A stretch of 64,000 nt of DNA from Doris montereyensis (Eukaryota; Mollusca; Gastropoda; Nudibranchia; Dorididae), in the NCBI GenBank assembly GCA_037039925.1, contig JAXRKP010001606.1, positions 44,323 through 108,322 of the forward strand. Direction: 5' to 3'. Each line of letters opens with the position of its first letter. Positions within the stretch are counted from its first letter, which is position 1. The translations under genes and the position numbers were made by a program. This document shows, piece after piece, positions 1 to 12,406 of this stretch. The notes below the pieces were generated by a model. The model worked only from the letters and a program-made list of their open reading frames with translations. It ran no database searches and was not told the DNA's origin.

Positions 1-215
1 ATATAAATACGAAACCACTGTATATATGTGTGTATACATTTATATAAATACGAAACCACTGTATATATGTGTATATACATTTATATAAATACGAAACCAC
101 TGTATATATGTGTATATACATTTATATAAATACGAAACCACTGTATATATGTGTATATACATTTTATAAATACGAAACCACTGTATATATGTGTGTATAC
201 ATTTATATAAATACT
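1..215. repeat. 41-bp tandem repeat, about 5 copies
   Basis: Five head-to-tail copies of an AT-rich unit with core ATACGAAACCACTGTATAT. The first two copies start 41 bases apart. The array runs off the left edge of the window, so its true length is unknown. The short open frames in it are repeat by-products. Confidence 0.9.
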
Positions 216-600
216 GCCAAAGGGGTCCCTGGGAACTCGCAGCTTTCACACGCTTTCGATGATGTGATGATGACATAAGGAAGATCCAAAACGACATTGC
301 CACTAACATTAAACAACGACCTTAAAAGAGTTCCAGGTAACACACAAAGAGAACATCACAGACCGACCTCGAACTCATGCGAGAAATATCACACAAAACA
401 GAACTAGATAACCCTACTGAGTTTCACGTATGGACATATGGTCAATAATATAACATATAAAGAAAACGAAAGTCAGTAAGTCTTGATTAAAGGTTGTCCC
501 AATCTAATTTAAATATGTCATACTGGACCGTTGTCAGTGACAACTCAATTGCTTGTGTTCAAGTAAACAGTCTGTTGTCTCGAGTCTCTCCTTGTATCAG
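216..600. other. Non-repetitive spacer, nothing recognised
   Basis: Single-copy sequence between two arrays. No coding similarity, RNA gene or element end was seen. Confidence 0.5.
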
Positions 601-2195
601 ATTGGCAGAAATGATATTAAAAACTAGATTGGCAGAAATGATATTAAAAACTAGATTGGCAGAAATGATATTAAAAACTAGATTGGCAGAAATAACAGAA
701 ACAGGATTGGCAGAAATGACATTAAAAAGAAGATTGGCAGAAATGACAGACATAAGATCAATAGAAATGATGATATTAAAAACAAGATTGACAGAAATAA
801 TAGAAATAAGATTGGCAGAAATAACAGAAATAAGGTTGGCCCAAATGACATTAAAAACAAGATTGGCAGAAATGACAGAAGGCACAAGATTGGCAAAAAT
901 GACAGAAAAACAAGATTTAGCAGAAATGATACAAACAAGATTGGCAGAAATGACAGAACAAGCAAGATTGGCAGAATAACAGAAACATGATTGGCAAAAA
1001 TGACAGAAATATGTTTCATATCATTATCTAGCGGAACTTGTAAGATTAACAGAAATGACAGAATAACAAGATTAGCAGAAATGACATTAAATACAAGATT
1101 GGCAGAAATGACAGAAACAAAATTGGCAGAAATGACAGAAACAAGATTGGCAGAAATGATAGAAATATGTTTCATGTCATTATCTAGCAGAAATGACATC
1201 TAACTTGTAAGATTGGCAAAAATGACAGAAGAAACAAGATTTGGCAGAAATGACAGAAACAAGATTGGCAGAAATGACAGAACAAGCAAGATTGGCAGAA
1301 TAACAGAAACATGAGTAGCAAAAATGACAGAAATATGTTTCATATCATTATCTAACGGAACTCATAAGATTGACAGAAATGACAGAATAACAAGATTAGC
1401 AGAAATGACATTAAATTCAAGATTGGCAGAAATGACAGAAACAAGATTGGCAGAAATGACAGAAATATATTTCATGTCATTATCTAGCAGAAATGACATT
1501 TAATTGGCAGAAATGTAGAATAACAAGATTGGAAATGACATTAAATTGATTGGCTTGAATAACAAGATTGGCAGAAATGACATTATTAAAAACAAGATTG
1601 GCAGAAATGACAGAAATAGATTGGTAGAAATGACAGAAACAAGATTGGCAGAAATGACAGAATAACAAAATTGGCAGAAATGACAGAAACAAGATTGGCA
1701 GAAATGACAGAATAACAAAATTGGCAGAAATGACAGAAAAACAAAATTGGCAGAAATGAGAAATGACGGAATAACAAGATTGGCAGAAATGACATTAAAA
1801 ACAAGATTGGCAGAAATGACAGAAATAGGATTGGTAGAAATGACAGAAACAAGATTGGCAGAAATGACAGAATAACAAAATTGGCAGAAATGACAGAAAC
1901 AAGATTGGCAGAAATGACAGAATAACAAAATTGGCAGAAATGACAGAATAACAAAATTGGCAGAAATGACAGAAATAGGATTGGCAGAAATCATAAATGA
2001 AAAGAACATAGATTAATAGAAATGACATTTAAAAACAAAATTGGCAGAAATGACAGGAACAAGACTAATAGAAATGACAGACAGTAAGACAAGATAGGCA
2101 GAAATGACAGAAACAATATGGGCAGAAATGATAGAAGAAACACGACTGGCAGAAATGACAGAAATATCTTTCCCATTATTATCTAGCAGAAATGA
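601..2195. repeat. AGATTGGCAGAAATGACA minisatellite, block 1
   Basis: Imperfect tandem array with core AGATTGGCAGAAATGACA followed by a variable 0-8 base tail (GAAACA, TTAAAAAC, GAATAACA), giving units of about 18-26 bp. A longer insert with TATGTTTCATATCATTATCT recurs about every 300-500 bp, so there is higher-order structure. Translation gives repeats of RLAEMTE on the plus strand and a hydrophobic SFLPILF pattern on the minus strand. Neither looks like a real protein, because unit length varies and frames break. Confidence 0.9.
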
Positions 2196-2519
2196 CCTTT
2201 TTGTTTTGTTTTTGTTTTGTTTCGAGTAATTGAGATCTCTTATTAATAGAGTTCATCAACGATGTTAGTATTTTTAAAAAACAATTTGAAGATTATTTAT
2301 AGACTTTCTTGGGCCTGACGATTCATTCACACTGTTAAGAGACTCGTGCTGGATCAATCACACTTTATGCGCTCTTTTTTTCTTAAACTACTGTATCGGC
2401 TTCTTGTTTTGGTCCATTTGCGTCATATGACAGTTATTAACCTGGAGAAAGATCATTTCGGGCATCTGAACCCATACACCGAAAGGTAGAATGGGAACTG
2501 ATAAAGAAAGAAAGACAGT
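2196..2519. other. Spacer between minisatellite blocks
   Basis: About 320 bases of mostly single-copy sequence with a T/G-rich run at 2200-2220. No gene or element was recognised. Confidence 0.5.
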
Positions 2520-3715
2520 TATTAAAACAAGATTGGCAGAAGTGACAGAAACAAGACTGGCAGAAATGACAGTTCAAACAAGATTGGCAAAAATGGCGAA
2601 ATATACTTCATTTTATTATCTAGCAGAAATGATAATTTATTACAAGATTCGTAATCGTAGAGGTGACAGAAACAAGCCTGGCAGAAATGTTAGAATAACT
2701 AAAACGAGATTGGCAGAAATGACAGTTAGTTAGAAACAAGATTGACAAAAGTAACAGAAACAAGATTGGCAGAAATGACAGAACAAACAAGATTGACAAA
2801 AGTGACAGAAGCAAGACTGGCAGAAATGACAGAAGAAACAAGATTGGCAGAAATGACAGAATAACAAGATTGACAAAAATGCCAGAAACATGATTGGCAA
2901 TGACAGAAATATGTTCATATCATTATCTAGCAGAAATGACATATTTATTGAAACTTGTAAGATTGGCAGAATTGACATTAAAAACAAGATTGGCAGATAT
3001 GACAGAAACAGGATTGGCAGAAATGACAGGAACAAGATTAATAGAAATGACATTAAAAACAAGATTGGCAGAAATGACATTAAAATAAGATTGGCAGAAA
3101 TGACAGAAACGACAGGAAACAGGACTGGCAGAAATGACAGAATAACAAGGTTGGCAGAAATGACAGAATTTATAACAAGATTGGCAGCTATTTATAACAG
3201 AACAAACAAGATTGGCGGAAATGACAGAATAACAAGATTGGCAGAAATGATAGAATAACAAGATTGGCAGAAATGACAGAACAAACAAGCTTGACAAGTG
3301 ACAGAAACACAATTGGCAGAAATGACAGAATTATCATTCCTATCTATTATCTAACAGGAATGACATTTATTAGAACAAGAATGGATAGCGGTAGAGGTGA
3401 CAAAAACAAGACTGGCAGAAATGACAGAAACAAGATTGGCGGAAATGAACGAAATATGTTTCATTTTATTATCTAGCATAAATGACATTTTTATTCAAAC
3501 AAGATTTGCAGAGGTGACAGAAACAAGACTGGCAGAATTGACAAAATAACAAGATTGGCAAAAATGACAGTTAGTTAGAAACAAGATAGACAATAGTAAC
3601 AGAAACAAGATTGGCAGCAATGACAGAACAAACAATATTGACAAAAGTGACAGCAACAAGATTGACAGAAATGACAGAAGAAACAAGATTGGCAGAAATG
3701 ACAGAAATATGTTTC
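2520..3715. repeat. AGATTGGCAGAAATGACA minisatellite, block 2
   Basis: Continuation of the same family as 601-2195, with more divergent units (for example GATTGACAAAAGTGACAG) and the same recurring TATGTTTCAT...TATCTAGCA insert. The two blocks and their insert suggest amplification of a compound unit rather than of the 24-mer alone. Confidence 0.88.
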
Positions 3716-4134
3716 ATATTACCTAGTCTCAAACAACGGTGACAACTGAAAGGAACCTCTGTAAAAAACAGACACTCTCTTTCTTTTTCCCCCACAAAAA
3801 CATTTTAATTTTATATCAGATATGTCCCTTAGATGTGCCTGACTATGGAACTCCTTCACTAATAACAAGTAAACCCATGTAAAAATAGTGGAAGGAGTAC
3901 TATAAAAAAGACCGGAATGGTATTGTACATCTACTCGTGTACATGCTCCGGTTAGCGCGTCATTTCGCTATTAGTTCTTCATTCAACGTCATTCATTCAC
4001 TGTTCGCCAAGCTGACAAGACCATTTCACCTCCATTTTATAAAATATTTGTCAACTTTTCATCATTAATGATGAAAGTGAAAGAAGCTCGTCGCTCATTC
4101 GGTTACTGTGGCATTATTTGTCATTAATGATAAA
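3716..4134. other. Single-copy stretch, nothing recognised
   Basis: No coding potential was recognised. TCATTAATGATGA-type palindromic words appear near 4060-4130, next to the inverted flanking repeat described at 4135. Confidence 0.45.
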
Positions 4135-4239
4135 TGGTGGTCCTCAGCATGATCCCAGTTAACTTAGGAATAGACTTTGTATTCTTGTAATGACTAATTA
4201 ATAAATTTAAACATCTAATGATAATACTTTGTTGTTATT
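4120..4239 (+). repeat. Left copy of an inverted flanking repeat (partner 7148-7262)
   Basis: About 110 bases resemble the reverse complement of 7148-7262. Shared words include CATGATCCCAGTTAA (one mismatch), AACATCTAA and AATACTTTGTTGTTAT. The pair encloses a pogo-like element and a piggyBac element. They may be the ends of one older element or two copies of a dispersed repeat. Confidence 0.65.
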
Positions 4240-4240
4240 A

Positions 4241-5003
4241 CAGTGGAAGCCCTTAAATCAGAAAACACGGCCAATCGGGAAGAATTCCCAGGGAACAAAA
4301 TTGTTTCTATATATTTTACCTCTAAACGGAAAGGTCCCCAGCTAATTGGGACAATTTTCGTGGGCTTGCATTGATTATCATCACCATTTCCCCCATATTT
4401 ATAAATTCTGACACTTACTTTTTATCCCAATTTGGTTTCCGTATTAGCAAAACATCAATTATTACATCTGCATTAGTGCTACATGTTTTATACATTGCAT
4501 AAGGTGTACACGATATCCAAGTGCCAGTTCGTGGTGACCATAAACCAGACATCCATTAAGTGGGTGTGAATGCAGGGGTTGAGCCAGACCTTGCTCATGG
4601 ACCTAACAATACAGTGCGGTGTTGACATGGGGCGGCGCTTAGAAAGTTGTAAACTGTCATGGTCTTTTATTGACCGTCTCATCCGTCAAAGCGCAAGGTT
4701 GGACACTAGAGAAAATTTAATGACACACATGCCTTCTTGATTACATGTCTTATCTATCTACCATTCAACGAAAATCGATTGTGAGTGTGAGTGACATCTT
4801 TGATAAATGCCATAATTTCGTTTTGATCAATTGGTCCTGTGGCTACTTGTTCATTTAATTCTGCTTTTTACCACTAACAGAAGGGCTTAGATGTAGGTAA
4901 TTGGTACCTCAAACTGCTGAGGAAAACCAAAATCCCTAGGTCCCCGGCAAATCAGGACGATTTTACAATTCACTGAGACTTCCCGATTAGAGAGGTTTCA
5001 CTG
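4241..5003. mobile_element. Non-autonomous pogo/Tigger-like element
   Basis: The left end reads CAGTGGAAGCCCTTAAATC. The right end, reverse-complemented, reads CAGTGAAACCTCTCTAATC. About 15 of the first 21 bases match and both ends are flanked by TA. TA target duplication and CAGT-GAAACCTC ends are typical of pogo/Tigger elements of the Tc1-mariner superfamily. No transposase is recognisable in the 763 bp, so this is a deleted or MITE-like copy. Family assignment rests on end sequence only. Confidence 0.5.
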
Positions 5004-5092
5004 TATTTGACATTTACATTCTTTTCCACCTCTGGATTTGACAAATTACAGATGAATCTTGTGGATGGAAACAATTCAAAACATTTAAGTTC

Positions 5093-5346
5093 CTCTCTCT
5101 CACACATGTGTACATGTGTCTCTCTCCTTCTATCTTTCTTGGTCTTGTCCTCTCTCTCTGTCTCTGCACCATGTATATAACATGTGTGTGTCTCTCCTTT
5201 CTTTTGTTCTTTCTCTCTCTCTCTCACACATGTGTGTATATGTGTCTCTCTCCTTCTATCTTTCTTGGTCTTGTCCTCTCTCTCTCTGTCTCTGCACCAT
5301 GTATATAATGTGTGTGTGTCTCTCCTTTCTTTTGTTCTTTCTCCAG
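5093..5346. repeat. CT-rich tandem duplication, unit about 126 bp
   Basis: Two copies of a CT-rich segment containing CTTCTATCTTTCTTGGTCTT, offset by 126 bases, each with CACACATGTG and (CT)n runs. Confidence 0.85.
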
Positions 5347-5360
5347 TCGTTTTAATTCGT

Positions 5361-6862
5361 TTAACCACTAACTTCCCAGGGCCTGGCCAAGAAACCATCC
5401 CCATTATCCCGGTATAAGGGGAATAATTCTGCTTGGCTTAAAACATCCATTCACAAAAACTGATATAACTCTCATAATCAGACACCAATCAATTTCTTAA
5501 AAATATCTAAATAAAGAAAAATGAATTACCTTTATATCATACCAAATTTAATACCTTTGATGCATATCTTCCATGTGAAAAAATTCATAAACTTGAAAAA
5601 TAAAAAAAAATAAAAATAAATTTACATTAATTTGTCCACTATTCTCCATAGAAATAGGCCTATATGGCAATTAGTTCAGTTTCTGATGAAATTGTGCAAA
5701 ACACAGTTCATTGCATAGATGTGTGTTGCAGAGCACACACCCAAACACAGTCTCTGGCCTTTTATTCGACTGGGTCCGAATGTCTTTTGACGACATTCGA
5801 AACACTGCCTTTTGCGCCCTGGCAGCCGAACTCGACGATGATCGGTAGAAGTCCCTGGGACTGATAATCCGGCAGCGGTAGGGATTTCACGATGAGTCCG
5901 TTTCCGTGATGAGCCTTTCATAAGGCTACGAGCTACCTCAAAGTGGAACTGCAGGTGGTTCAGAGGTTTAGTTGAAGCAGGACGTGACATGTTCTGATAG
6001 AGAATGTAGGAGTTTAGAATGGCCGACTCAATAAGAAACCACAAACAGCATCGCCACCATTTGTGGCTTTTCCTTCCTATTGGGTAGTAAGAACGGAGTT
6101 GATCCATTCTGTCAACCCCACCCATGTTTGAATTATATACAAGCACAGACTCGGAATTTGTTTGTCGACTGGGCCATCCTTTGTGCGACGTGATGCGATA
6201 CCCATTACGGAGATGCATTTGTCGAAATCATGGAGATTGCTCGCTTGTCCCTCCACCAACAAGCAACAAGACTTCCAATCTGTCTGAATTGAAATTGATC
6301 CTTCTCAATTTTGCCTTTCAAATCCTTCGGCCAGTGTTTCCGTTTTGTCGAATTGTAGCACACGAGTATGTCTCATGTGCAAGAACATCACTTGCAAGTT
6401 TCACTGAGCTAAAAAAATTGTCAAAATAAAAATGGTGTTTTTTCCTGAGGTATGGCTGTCCTAAGCTCCAGATCACATGATAGCCCAGTCCATTTGGCAT
6501 CATTGTAGTAGCGTTGTTGTTTTTTCGACATCGCTTTCGTCTAAATCGCCTTCAAAATCATCAACTGAGCTAGAAATGCCAGTAGATCTAGACGACCAAA
6601 TCAAATTAGTTAGGTAGTTGAAAGCCATGATTTAAAAACTTTACAGCTCGCTTCAAAATCGTCGTATTTCGTTTCTGTAAAGACAAGGAGAAAGTTTAAC
6701 TTTTGTATCTTCCGGTAACTACACGAACGGTGAAACGAGTAGACATTTTCAAGTCCTAAAGATCCGTTTTTTACTATGATTATATAGCGTGGGCGATAAG
6801 CGGGCGTTACGGGATAAAATAATATCGGGCGATGCTGGGGGATACGGGAAGTTAGTGGTTAA
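5361..6862 (-). mobile_element. piggyBac-family element with intact ends, internally deleted
   Basis: The left end is TTAA followed by CCACTAACTTCCC at 5365-5377. The right end is the exact reverse complement (6846-6858) followed by TTAA (6859-6862). TTAA target duplication with C-rich short inverted ends is the hallmark of piggyBac. The enclosed 1.5 kb carries a minus-strand transposase relic. An acidic N-terminal stretch (SSSVDDFEGDLDE, about 6504-6575) is followed almost at once by the C-terminal third, so the middle of the enzyme with most of the catalytic aspartates has been lost. Confidence 0.85.
5676..6575 (-). pseudogene. piggyBac transposase, C-terminal relic
   Basis: The minus strand encodes recognisable PGBD/DDE_Tnp_1_7 pieces in two or three frames: GYHVIW...HHFYFDNFFSS and TYSCATIRQN (6318-6503), then YNSNMGGVDRMDQL with SHKWWRCCLWFLIESAILN (5676-6218). 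It ends in a cysteine-rich tail (CFEC...RLCLGVC) like the zinc-binding domain that contacts piggyBac ends. Frameshifts and a central deletion make it non-functional. A full enzyme is usually about 550-600 residues; about 270 survive here. The terminal repeats are intact, so the copy could in principle be moved in trans by a related transposase. Confidence 0.85.
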
Positions 6863-7147
6863 GAACCCCTGATGAGAGTCAGTTGTGCCTACGGCAAAGT
6901 TGACAGACATTTTTACAGGTGAAGCGGTCAGCTCGTCAAAAATGAATGACGCTAAGAACAATAAAATGACACTTTACCATGCGAACATTACTCAAGTATT
7001 GTATACCGACGAGTATCAAAACACTACTCGATTCATCATCCGTAATCAACAATACATCTGATACTAATGACGATTAGCATTTTGCAGCATGTAATGTTGA
7101 AAATAATTGTCAAAACCAGGGGAAAATAATGAAATATAGATCTCTAT

Positions 7148-7262
7148 GTCAATTGATAACAACAAAGTATTACTGTTAGATGTTATAACTTATAAATTAT
7201 TACGAGGTCTATTCATCATTAACTGGGATCATACTGAAGACCTCCATTCATCATTAACCCAA
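7148..7262 (-). repeat. Right copy of inverted flanking repeat (partner 4120-4239)
   Basis: The reverse complement resembles 4120-4239, ending in AATACTTTGTTGTTAT. See the partner entry. Confidence 0.65.
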
Positions 7263-8319
7263 GAGGCCTTTTATTTAGGGTGTGTTTTGGCCTGGAAGCG
7301 CCGCAGACCCTATGTTTAGGGCCAGATGCCTAGGCTTCTTGAATGGAAATTTCCACTTTCCTATAAATGGTTTGTGACATGTAGTTTAATCTTTGAGTCC
7401 ATAGTTAAACAACAGCCAATGAGATTACAATTTATTTTAAGCTCATAACTTTTCCAGTAGACTCACTATCATTCATCAAGGTGTGATGCTTTCCCATTCA
7501 ACTATGAATCAACACACTTCGTGCGAGCACCTGATTGCACTGCTGTTGTTCAGTCCTTAGTTTAAAAGTTTCTTTTGTTGCAATAACATCTCAATATATG
7601 AATTCCTTTAAATTCCTTCAACTTTCAGAAAATACATTTTATAATAGGTCTTTTATCATCTGTAAACGTGAAATCAGTATTCAAACTAAGTCTAAATCCT
7701 GGATTCACCCTCCCACACACTCGTTTTTTCCTGCAAAAAAATGACTGGGGCAAGCCCTCACTGTAAGAAGGTCACTTCCTGTAACACCATAGCTCTTCTT
7801 GGATTAATAACGAATAGTGTCAACATCATGGCAAACAGTGCCAAGGCCCATTCGTTATTAATGGCTGGATTATAAACCAGCTTTGACACTCTCAGCACAA
7901 TAAATTTAAAATTCACTTTAATTTTAATATCCTCTGGGTCGAAACATGCTACTTACTGATTGTTCTCGTGTGGAGAGTGATTTATGAAAGCTATCGGACA
8001 TGCCAAGCAGTCCAACAAATGGAGTTGGTCTAGATTTGGAAAGGCTTGATAATGATAAGGCAACATCATTTTCTTCAGATCCAGATGACACATAAATTAT
8101 TTCATGTTGCTTGCTGTTTTCATCCGATGATATGCATATGACTGAGCAGGAAGCAAGTGCCATGTTCTTGGTATTGTTATTATTCTTCCAGATTACCAAA
8201 TTAACGTAGACTTAAGCCCAGGGCGAAATGAAAATGAAAAGAGTTTCTGGTCAGCTTAATGTAATTGCATCCAACTTTCATTCTGTATAGATTCTAGACT
8301 CAGATCTCTCTTTAGTTCT
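7263..8319. other. No gene recognised; contains a short perfect inverted repeat
   Basis: About 1 kb without recognisable coding sequence. A 91-residue minus-strand frame (7924-8199), serine-rich and without known similarity, is not convincing. See 7803-7862 for the hairpin. Confidence 0.4.
7803..7862. repeat. 13-bp perfect inverted repeat
   Basis: ATTAATAACGAAT at 7803-7815 and its exact reverse complement at 7850-7862, with a 34-base spacer. It may be the core of a tiny foldback or MITE remnant. No target duplication was seen. Confidence 0.7.
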
Positions 8320-8324
8320 TGCAA

Positions 8325-8392
8325 GAGTCTAGATCTAGATCTAGATCTAGATCTAGGGAATTCAGGTCTCTCTCTGTCTAGATCTAGAGGTC
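8325..8392. repeat. AGATCT/TCTAGA-rich simple repeat
   Basis: Runs of TCTAGATCTAGATCTAGA. The same palindromic hexamers are scattered over the window (9120, 13140, 30590, 45890, 55690, 55790), a notable word bias of this genome. Confidence 0.8.
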
Positions 8393-8939
8393 CATAAACA
8401 TTATAATGAAAAGAAGTTAGATCAAGGCTACTAATCTACAGATCTAAAATCTAGATTCTTCTAATAGGTAGTTTCATCGCCTATCTTATATAGAATACTT
8501 TCCCCTACAAAAATCGGCTCCTAAAATTGTGCGCCATTTTCATGATTTTGGAATTGAAACCTATTTCAACTTTCTGTGATGCGACTCCGTGTTTCGGGAT
8601 TTCCCGTAGATTTTGTACACCACTAGAAATGGCTTGAAACGATCTTTCTATTGGTGTGTAATATGATGATACTCGATTATTTTGTCTATGATAAATTTTT
8701 GAGTAAAACAAAGGGATATTTTGAACTATAGAGAAAAACGGAAAATATCAGAGGAGCGCCTTTTATATTTTGTGGGCATCATATTCAATCCTTTATGTTT
8801 TTTTTGTTGTATAAATCATAATATTTGATGATAGAACAGTATGTTTAATTTATCCCGCCGATTTGGGACTTCAACTAGGTCTAGTCAAAGACGCCGGCCG
8901 CCATCTTGAGTTTGTCCCTATAGTCATCAATTGGACGCT
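8393..8939. other. No gene recognised
   Basis: AT-rich sequence. A 68-residue minus-strand frame at 8505-8711 has no recognisable similarity and is left uncalled. Confidence 0.4.
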
Positions 8940-9640
<701 letters not shown>

Positions 9641-10203
9641 GAAGAAGTGATAGAGAATGAATGAAATGAAGTATCAACCAAGGCAAAAATTTACACTGAA
9701 GGTGCGAAATGTATACAAATAACAAATTTATCTATGCAATAAGGGAACAGAGTAAACAACTTATCTGAAATTTCAAAAAATGACAGTTAGTGCTAGCTAA
9801 TGCTTTCCAAGTTATCGAAGTATTTTCTCCTTGGTGATAAAATTGGGTGTATTTCGTAATAGTAAGAAACCGTGTGCTTAGTTGCTTCGGGTAAGTGGTG
9901 AACGTAAAAAATTTTTAACAATAATAATAATAATAAATAATAATAATAATAATAATAAAAAGTTTTTAAAAATGTGTGCAAAAAAGATGCCTATCATAGA
10001 GTATACTATCACAGATAGGCACACGGGATGTGAACTGCCAGGGGGACCCAACTTTGCCCAGGATCGGAAGGGGTGGGGGGGTAAGGGTGGGATATTTTCG
10101 TGGGAGTGGTGGTGGCGGGGGGAGGATGGGGTAGGGTAGAGGATGATGAAGGGTCCGGGACAGTGATAGTTATGCCCGACTATGGGAGTTACTCCAGAGC
10201 AAA
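9641..10203. other. Penelope-like 3' flank with (AAT)n at 9919-9957
   Basis: Sequence between the GIY-YIG relic and the terminal repeat. It contains an AAT microsatellite and a G-rich tract at 10068-10140 (plus strand). No gene. Confidence 0.5.
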
Positions 10204-11237
10204 TTATACAAATTGGTGTAAGACGTTCATACCATCAGGGTTGATTGTGCCCAATCTTACTATAAGCCGTTTCTCAAAAGACTTCCTAGACTCAACACCG
10301 CCGGTACATGACCTGAGAATGCATACTTTCAGGTCATAGGTTCCTTGATGTCCCGGTCCATGAAAATGTAAAGGCACCGGCTTGCTTTCGCAGTATTCAA
10401 TATCTCTCCTGTGATGGCCAAATCTGTTGGAGAGTTGCAAGCCAGAGTCTCCGATATAGGCCATTCCACAATGACTACAACGAAGAGCATAATTTATTAC
10501 ATTGCGAGAGGCGCAGGAGAATTGCTCATTCACTGTCCAGGTCTGTGTAGGAAACTAAATAGTTGTGGAGCCGTCCACAAAGGTGCATGTCTTGCAGTTA
10601 GTGCATCCACATCGGATGGTGCCCGACGGCGAGGAGTCAGTAGAGATGCGACAGTGCACAATGATATCCTGAAGGCTAGTGTGTCTTTTGAAGGTAATCA
10701 ATGGAAAGGAAGGGAAAACACATCTAGTCTTGTCACTAGCGTGTAGAATAGGCAGGTTCTTGCAGACAATATTAATTACACTGTGTGTGTGCGGATGGTA
10801 CGGAAGGATAAGGGGTAAGGGGATAAGGGGTATGCGTTTGGTCTTTTTTCTTCCTACAATATTGAGGGCATCTTTACGGGAAACAATTTCAGCTTTCTGA
10901 AAGGCTTAACAAATGATGGCCATAAGGTAGCCTCTGCGTAGGAAGAAATCAAACATCTTAGGCGCTTCCTCTGTGTATAGGTGCTCAGCAGAACAGATGC
11001 GTCTGGGGCGAAGGAATTGAAAATATCTGGAATAACATCTTTGCAACGTGGTGGATGAGAGGATGTGTAGTGGAGATACCTATGACTATCTGTATCTTTG
11101 TAGAATATGGTAGTTGTGAGCCCATGTTCGGAGAGAGAAACGGTGATGTCTAAGAAGTTAACAGTGGATGTAGATTGGGTAGTGAACTTGATAGGTTTGC
11201 AAAGTGATTTTTTGCGCCCCCCCCCCCATGTTCCCAA
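10204..11237 (-). pseudogene. Penelope-like retroelement: RT C-terminus plus GIY-YIG endonuclease, degraded
   Basis: On the minus strand, 11237 to 10854 encodes NFLDITVSLSEHGLTTTIFYKDTDSHRYLHY-type sequence followed by HPPRCKDVIPDIF. This is the RT thumb/C-terminal pattern of Penelope-like elements (FLD..V...L.T..Y.KPTD...YL...S.HP). A cysteine linker (CGCTNCKTC, about 10590-10610) follows. A GIY-YIG nuclease domain at 10533-10204 shows CSHCGMAYIGDSG, LSNRFGHHRRDI, PLHFHGPGH and a C-terminal LGTINPDGMN. At least one stop and frameshifts break it, and the 5' part with most of the RT is missing. The relic ends abruptly at the left arm of the large inverted repeat. Confidence 0.82.
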
Positions 11238-12253
11238 AATGAAAAAAAGAAAAGAAAAAGAAAACAGAAGTGTTTCTAGTTCTGCTGAAAGTTGAATCCT
11301 TTGCTATCAAATTATGTTATGCCCAGTGATCAAAAGATTGAGAAGAATTTACACTTGCCAGTGCCAGAAAGATTTATATAATATTTAAAGCTTCATTCAT
11401 GAATACACTCGTCAATTTTCTGTTATTGGATTCAACTGAGAATACACAATTCGTCAATTTTCTGTTATTGGATTCAAATAACTGAGAAGTATTCACAATT
11501 CGTACATTCTTATATATGTTAAAAAAACAAACTTACGAAATAACAGAGAAACTGGTTAGGCTCAAATTTAGTAAATGTTTACAAATATCCTATAAATTCA
11601 TCTGCCTTTTCTTCTTCTTCTTCTTCTTCTTCTTCTTCTTGTAGATGTTAAAGAAAAACAAACATTCTACGACCTTCGACTTTTTCTTCTTCTTCTGTTT
11701 CTACCAACTGGTTAGGCTCAAATTTGCAAATTCTTCAAATATCCTATCATCATGTGCCTTTTCTTCTTCTTCCTCCTCTTCTCTTTCTCTTCTTCTTCTT
11801 CTTCTTCTTCTTCTTCTTCTTCTTCTTTTTCTTCTTATTCTTTTTCGTTGTTTGACACGTGTTATACGGAGTGCGATCTCTGTCGATAAAAAGTGACAAC
11901 TACTGAGTAGGAAAGGAAGGGGCGGGCAGAGGTCACCAGAGCAGAGACTTTTCTTCTTTTTTCGTTGTTTGACATACGTGTTAGCGCGCGAAATTATCTG
12001 CCCTTGTTTCACAAACAGAGTAGGAAAGGGAAGGGGCGGGCAGTGTCACCAGCCTGAAGCCTAAGACCAATTTTTATGACAAAATCTGCCCCTGCATGTT
12101 TTGGGGCGTGATCGGCGGTAACTCTTAATTTGTGTGGAGCCACGAAGCCTACTAACACTTTTACTACAACTACTACTACTACTACTACGTGCTATTTGAT
12201 ACTACTAACTGTATTACTACTACTACTACTACCACTACCGCTACCACTAACTT

Positions 12254-12310
<57 letters not shown>

Positions 12311-12406
12311 TTACTGCTACTACTACTACTACTACTACTACTACTAATACTACTACTTCTACTATTACTGCTACTACTACTACTACTGTACCTGTACTGG
12401 GATAAA
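11203..12406 (+). repeat. Left arm of a 4-kb imperfect inverted repeat
   Basis: Mirrors 13907-15201. From the outer end it has GTGATTTTTTGCGCCCC, GTTATGCCCAGTGATCAAAA, GTCAATTTTCTGTTATTGGA, GGCTCAAATTT, (TTC)n at 11609-11640 and 11760-11830, GATCTCTGTCGATAAAA, AAGGGGCGGGCAG, GCGCGCGAAATTATCTG, and (ACT)n at 12165-12390. It ends in GTACCTGTACTGGGATAA. Within the arm, the GGTTAGGCTCAAATTT...(TTC)n block and the GGGGCGGGCAG block are each locally duplicated. Confidence 0.9.

Noticed and set aside
494..2176. RLAEMTE-repeat frames that might be a repetitive protein
   Set aside because: Unit length varies, frames break often, and opposite-strand frames are just as long.
4488..4682. 64-residue minus-strand frame in the pogo-like element as a transposase piece
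   Set aside because: No pogo transposase, CENPB or DDE motif was recognisable.
7924..8199. 91-residue serine-rich minus-strand frame
   Set aside because: No family recognised and no neighbouring coding pieces; composition alone is not support.
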